A DNA stretch of 7,615 nucleotides. Origin: Opitutia bacterium UBA7441. GTDB lineage: Bacteria > Verrucomicrobiota > Verrucomicrobiia > Opitutales > Coraliomargaritaceae. A program made the position numbers and the translations under genes. The stretch's first letter is position 1; every line of letters begins with the position of its first letter. The DNA is taken from NCBI GenBank assembly GCA_002480015.1, contig DLQD01000104.1, positions 3,053 to 10,667 on the forward strand, read 5' to 3'. The notes beneath the pieces were generated by a model. It did no database searches. It was given only the letters and a program-made list of their open reading frames with translations, and was not told the DNA's origin. Of the stretch, positions 4,788-7,615 are shown one piece after another.

Positions 4788-7319
4788 ATGACAACTACTG
4801 CTCCAAAGCCTAAAAAATCCTCTGCCAAAAAAGCAGCCGCCACCAAGGGAGCGACGAATGGGTACCGTTTTGAGGTCGAGAATACCAAAGAATCGCTGAA
4901 AACTTCGATTCTGAACCATCTCCGTTTTACGCTCGCGCGTCACCAGGAAAGCGCGACTAAGGATGAGTGGTGGACCGCGACTTGCTATGCCGTGCGCGAC
5001 CGTCTGCTCGACCGTTTTATGAAGACGCAGGCCGTCCACCATGAGAAGAAGGTGCGTCGGGCCTATTATCTGAGTCTCGAATATTTGATGGGGCGTTTAC
5101 TCGTTAACAATCTGCATAACGCCGGTCTTTTTAAGCAGACGCGCGACGCACTCGAGGAACTCGGGCAGGACTTTACGGACGTTGCCGACGAGGAGGCCGA
5201 CATGGGGCTAGGCAATGGCGGTCTCGGCCGTCTCGCCGCCTGCTTCCTGGATTCGCTCGCCACCCTAGACTTGCCGGCCATCGGTTACGGTATCCACTAC
5301 GAGTTCGGCCTCTTCCGCCAAGAGTTTGTAGACGGTTACCAAATCGAGCATCCCGACGTCTGGATGGAAAAAGGCTGCCCTTGGGAGGTCATGCGCCCAA
5401 ACTTCGCCCAAAAAGTAGAGCTCTACGGCCGCGTCGAGCACCAGATGGATAGCAAAGGCGTCTTCAAACCGAAGTGGGTCGATCAGAAGATCATCGAAGG
5501 CGTGCCCTACGATATTGGCATCATCGGCTACGGCGGTGAAACAGTTAACTTTCTCCGTCTTTGGGACTCCAAGTCCACCCAGGAGTTCGACCTCGATATT
5601 TTTAACGAGGGTGGCTACGTCGAAGCGGTGCGAGAAAAAGCCATGGGCGAGACGATTTCCAAAGTGTTGTATCCCAATGACTCAACTGAGAACGGCAAGG
5701 AGCTTCGCCTCGTTCAGCAGTATTTTTTCGTTAGCTGTTCGCTCAAGGACATCATCCGCCGTTACCACGCCAACCATACTGAATGGGCGGATTTTGCCGA
5801 TTACAATGCCCTCCAGCTCAACGATACACACCCGGCCATTGCGATTCCCGAGCTGATGCGTCTTTTAATCGACGAGTATGACCTCGACTGGGAGGCTGCT
5901 TGGAAGATCACTCGCAGTTGCTGCAACTATACCAACCACACCTTGCTCCCTGAAGCGCTTGAGAAGTGGAGCGTGCCTCTCTTTGAGAAAGTGCTGCCGC
6001 GTCATCTTGAGATTATTTACGAGATTAACGCCCGCTTCCTCCAGGACGAGGTTGAGGCCAAGTGGCCGGGTAACGACGCGAAGAAGTCTGAACTTTCGAT
6101 CATTGAAGAAGGCCACCCAAAGATGGTGCGCATGGCTTATCTCTCCGTCGTCGGTTCGACCAAGGTCAATGGCGTGGCCGCGCTCCATACCGATCTCCTG
6201 AAGAAGCATCTTTTTGCCACCTTTCATGAGCTCTATCCTGATAAGCTGATCAATATGACGAACGGCATTACGCCGCGCCGCTGGCTATTGGCTTGTAATT
6301 CCGGCCTCAGCGATTTGATAACCGAGCAAGTGGGTGAGGGTTGGCCAAGGGATTTAGATCGTCTCCACGCGATCGCCAAGCTGGCCGATGATGCTACATT
6401 CCAAAAACGTTTTATGAGCATCAAACGTGCGAATAAACAGGCCTTCGCCGACTTCGTGCTCGCCGATTCTGGCACCGTGATCAGCCCCGATGCGCTCTTT
6501 GATGTGCAGATCAAGCGACTGCACGAATACAAGCGTCAGCACCTCAACTTGCTGCATATCCTTACGCTCTATCGCCGTGTGCTGAATGATCCAAACTATG
6601 AGATGAACCCTCGCGTCTTCATCTTCGGAGCCAAGGCTGCCCCTGGTTACGCGCTCGCGAAGAATATTATCCGCGCTATCAATAAGGTCGCCGAGAAAAT
6701 TAATAACGATCCTCGTATACTTGGTAAGATCAAAGTTGTCTTCCCGCATAACTACCGGATCACTATGGCGGAGAAGATGATTCCCGCAGCCGACCTCTCC
6801 GAGCAGATCTCGACCGCGGGTAAGGAAGCTTCCGGCACCGGCAACATGAAGCTCGCACTCAATGGCGCGCTCACGATCGGCACACTCGACGGCGCAAACG
6901 TCGAAATTGGCGAGGAAGTGGGCGACGACAACATCTTCATCTTTGGCAATACCGTCGACGAAGTGGAGGCCATTCGTGCCAAGGGCTATAATCCATACGA
7001 TTACTATAATAGCAATTGGGAACTCAAGGCGGTTATCGACTGGCTGCGTTCTGACTACTTCACGCCCGGCGAGCACGACGCTTTTGCGCCCCTCTGCAGC
7101 AGTTGGCTAGAAGGGGGCGACCCATTCCTCTGTCTCGCGGATTACGCCGACTATGTGCGTGCCCAGGAAGATGTGGACAAAGCCTTTAGCGACAAAAAGC
7201 GTTGGGCTAAGATGGCAATTATGAACACCGCGCGCGTCGGCAAATTCTCTTCCGACCGTACGATCTCGGAATACGCTAAGCACATCTGGAATCTCAAGTC
7301 AGTCAAGGTAGGTGAGTAG
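4788..7319 (+). CDS. glgP: Glycogen/starch/alpha-glucan phosphorylase (GT35)
   Basis: This pyridoxal-phosphate enzyme removes glucose from the non-reducing ends of alpha-1,4-glucans with phosphate, giving glucose 1-phosphate. The 843 residues match the family (rabbit muscle 842, E. coli GlgP 815). Landmarks in order: 'YYLSLEYLMGR' (93-103), the glycine-rich phosphate-loop region 'DMGLGNGGLGRLAACFLDS' (138-156), 'NDTHP' (345-349), 'DVQIKRLHEYKRQ' (572-584) with K576, R577 and K582 in the phosphate-contacting positions, and 'EASGTGNMKLALNGAL' containing K688, the expected Schiff-base lysine (rabbit K680). The constant offset of eight across the last two sites indicates an intact core. The first 25 or so residues are rich in Lys, Ala, Ser and Thr and lie outside the conserved fold; the next Met (78) is inside the domain, so 4788 is the sensible start although no Shine-Dalgarno precedes it. 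It is separated from the upstream gene by 167 bases and seems to be its own transcription unit. It would serve storage-glucan breakdown in the cytoplasm. Confidence 0.97.
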   Translation: MTTTAPKPKKSSAKKAAATKGATNGYRFEVENTKESLKTSILNHLRFTLARHQESATKDEWWTATCYAVRDRLLDRFMKTQAVHHEKKVRRAYYLSLEYLMGRLLVNNLHNAGLFKQTRDALEELGQDFTDVADEEADMGLGNGGLGRLAACFLDSLATLDLPAIGYGIHYEFGLFRQEFVDGYQIEHPDVWMEKGCPWEVMRPNFAQKVELYGRVEHQMDSKGVFKPKWVDQKIIEGVPYDIGIIGYGGETVNFLRLWDSKSTQEFDLDIFNEGGYVEAVREKAMGETISKVLYPNDSTENGKELRLVQQYFFVSCSLKDIIRRYHANHTEWADFADYNALQLNDTHPAIAIPELMRLLIDEYDLDWEAAWKITRSCCNYTNHTLLPEALEKWSVPLFEKVLPRHLEIIYEINARFLQDEVEAKWPGNDAKKSELSIIEEGHPKMVRMAYLSVVGSTKVNGVAALHTDLLKKHLFATFHELYPDKLINMTNGITPRRWLLACNSGLSDLITEQVGEGWPRDLDRLHAIAKLADDATFQKRFMSIKRANKQAFADFVLADSGTVISPDALFDVQIKRLHEYKRQHLNLLHILTLYRRVLNDPNYEMNPRVFIFGAKAAPGYALAKNIIRAINKVAEKINNDPRILGKIKVVFPHNYRITMAEKMIPAADLSEQISTAGKEASGTGNMKLALNGALTIGTLDGANVEIGEEVGDDNIFIFGNTVDEVEAIRAKGYNPYDYYNSNWELKAVIDWLRSDYFTPGEHDAFAPLCSSWLEGGDPFLCLADYADYVRAQEDVDKAFSDKKRWAKMAIMNTARVGKFSSDRTISEYAKHIWNLKSVKVGE

Positions 7320-7321
7320 CC

Positions 7322-7364
7322 GGCAAGCCTGAGAGGTTGGTGTCCGCGGCGGCTCACGCTTGCC
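7322..7364 (+). terminator. Inverted repeat just after the phosphorylase stop, possible terminator
   Basis: GGCAAGC (7322-7328) pairs with GCTTGCC (7358-7364). After a single C/C mismatch, TGAG (7330-7333) pairs with CTCA (7353-7356), giving 11 pairs around a 19-base GC-rich loop. The repeat starts three bases after the TAG stop. No T run follows on the plus strand, so it is not a classical intrinsic terminator; it could be a Rho-assisted end, an mRNA-stabilising 3' structure or a protein-binding palindrome. The pairing is certain, the role is inferred. Confidence 0.45.
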
Positions 7365-7395
7365 ATCTCCATATCGCGCTGCATGCTGACCAACT

Positions 7396-7615
7396 ATGCG
7401 CGTCATCCTTTGGTTACTCTTGGGTGCCTTCATTGGCATTACAATTCTGCCCTACCTGCTCTTCCCTCAGAAGGATTTGCCAGCAGGCACTGATTTGCTT
7501 AGCCACGCTTTCGCTTACGACGAGGCGCGCCTATTGATTGATCGCACACTTTGGGATGCCGATGCGGAGCGTCCTATGCTGCAGCATCAGGTTTTCGACG
7601 CGATACTCGGTGAAA
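7396..7615 (+). CDS. Membrane-anchored protein, possible phospholipase D/cardiolipin synthase-like, N-terminal fragment
   Basis: An ATG at 7396 opens a frame that stays open for 73 codons to the window edge. Residues 4-24 (ILWLLLGAFIGITILPYLLF, roughly) form one hydrophobic segment after a single arginine, fitting an uncleaved N-terminal anchor or a signal peptide. The following part includes 'LPAGTDLLSHAF', 'EARLLIDRTLWDADAERPM' and 'QHQVFDAILGE'. A pattern of a short 'R-L-L-x-D-x-T' strand, an acidic turn and a 'Q-x-x-F-D-x-I/L' helix is what I recall ahead of the first catalytic domain in some bacterial phospholipase D-like proteins. The HKD motifs that would prove it lie beyond the edge, so the function is a guess. 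The gene starts 76 bases after the phosphorylase stop, beyond an inverted repeat, with no evident Shine-Dalgarno. The coding call is stronger than the family call. Confidence 0.6.
   Translation, partial: MRVILWLLLGAFIGITILPYLLFPQKDLPAGTDLLSHAFAYDEARLLIDRTLWDADAERPMLQHQVFDAILGE

Noticed and set aside
6354..7076. 240-codon open frame on the minus strand inside the phosphorylase gene
   Set aside because: It lies wholly opposite the strongly conserved C-terminal part of glgP and its translation shows no recognisable domain; it is a shadow of codon bias in the real gene.

Overview
This window looks like an ordinary chromosomal segment from a member of the Verrucomicrobiota, most likely class Opitutae (Coraliomargarita/Puniceicoccales-like). 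This rests on the look of the ECF sigma/anti-sigma pair, the RF2 and QueA sequences and the moderate GC content, all judged from memory and not by a search. No mobile element, CRISPR array, tRNA or rRNA is visible.

Layout: the left quarter is read on the minus strand. In transcription order it holds queA (tRNA queuosine biosynthesis), then an ECF-type RNA polymerase sigma factor, then the first 46 codons of a probable anti-sigma partner that runs off the left edge. A 116-base divergent intergenic region (1909-2024) separates queA from the plus-strand genes. These are prfB (peptide chain release factor 2), a 477-residue ATP-grasp-like protein of unknown substrate that starts directly after the prfB stop codon, then a 167-base intergenic region with possible terminator and leader structures, then a full-length glycogen/alpha-glucan phosphorylase. 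The window ends inside a membrane-anchored protein that resembles the N terminus of a phospholipase D/cardiolipin synthase-like family.

The clearest special signal is the programmed +1 frameshift in prfB. The gene starts at 2025 (or 2034), meets an in-frame TGA at 2103-2105 and continues in the +1 frame after CTT, with an internal GGAGG three bases before the slip codon, as in the Escherichia coli autoregulatory site. A gene call that starts at 2059 in the downstream frame has the wrong N terminus.

Functionally the window mixes translation housekeeping (queA, prfB), envelope or stress signalling (sigma/anti-sigma), storage carbohydrate breakdown (phosphorylase) and two less certain genes. 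Only prfB plus the ATP-grasp-like gene, and sigma plus anti-sigma, are arranged as likely co-expressed units. Most starts lack a clear Shine-Dalgarno sequence. I did not find a strongly supported new multi-gene system. The best candidates for a second look are the ATP-grasp-like gene, its stop-start junction with prfB, and the structured leader of the phosphorylase gene.
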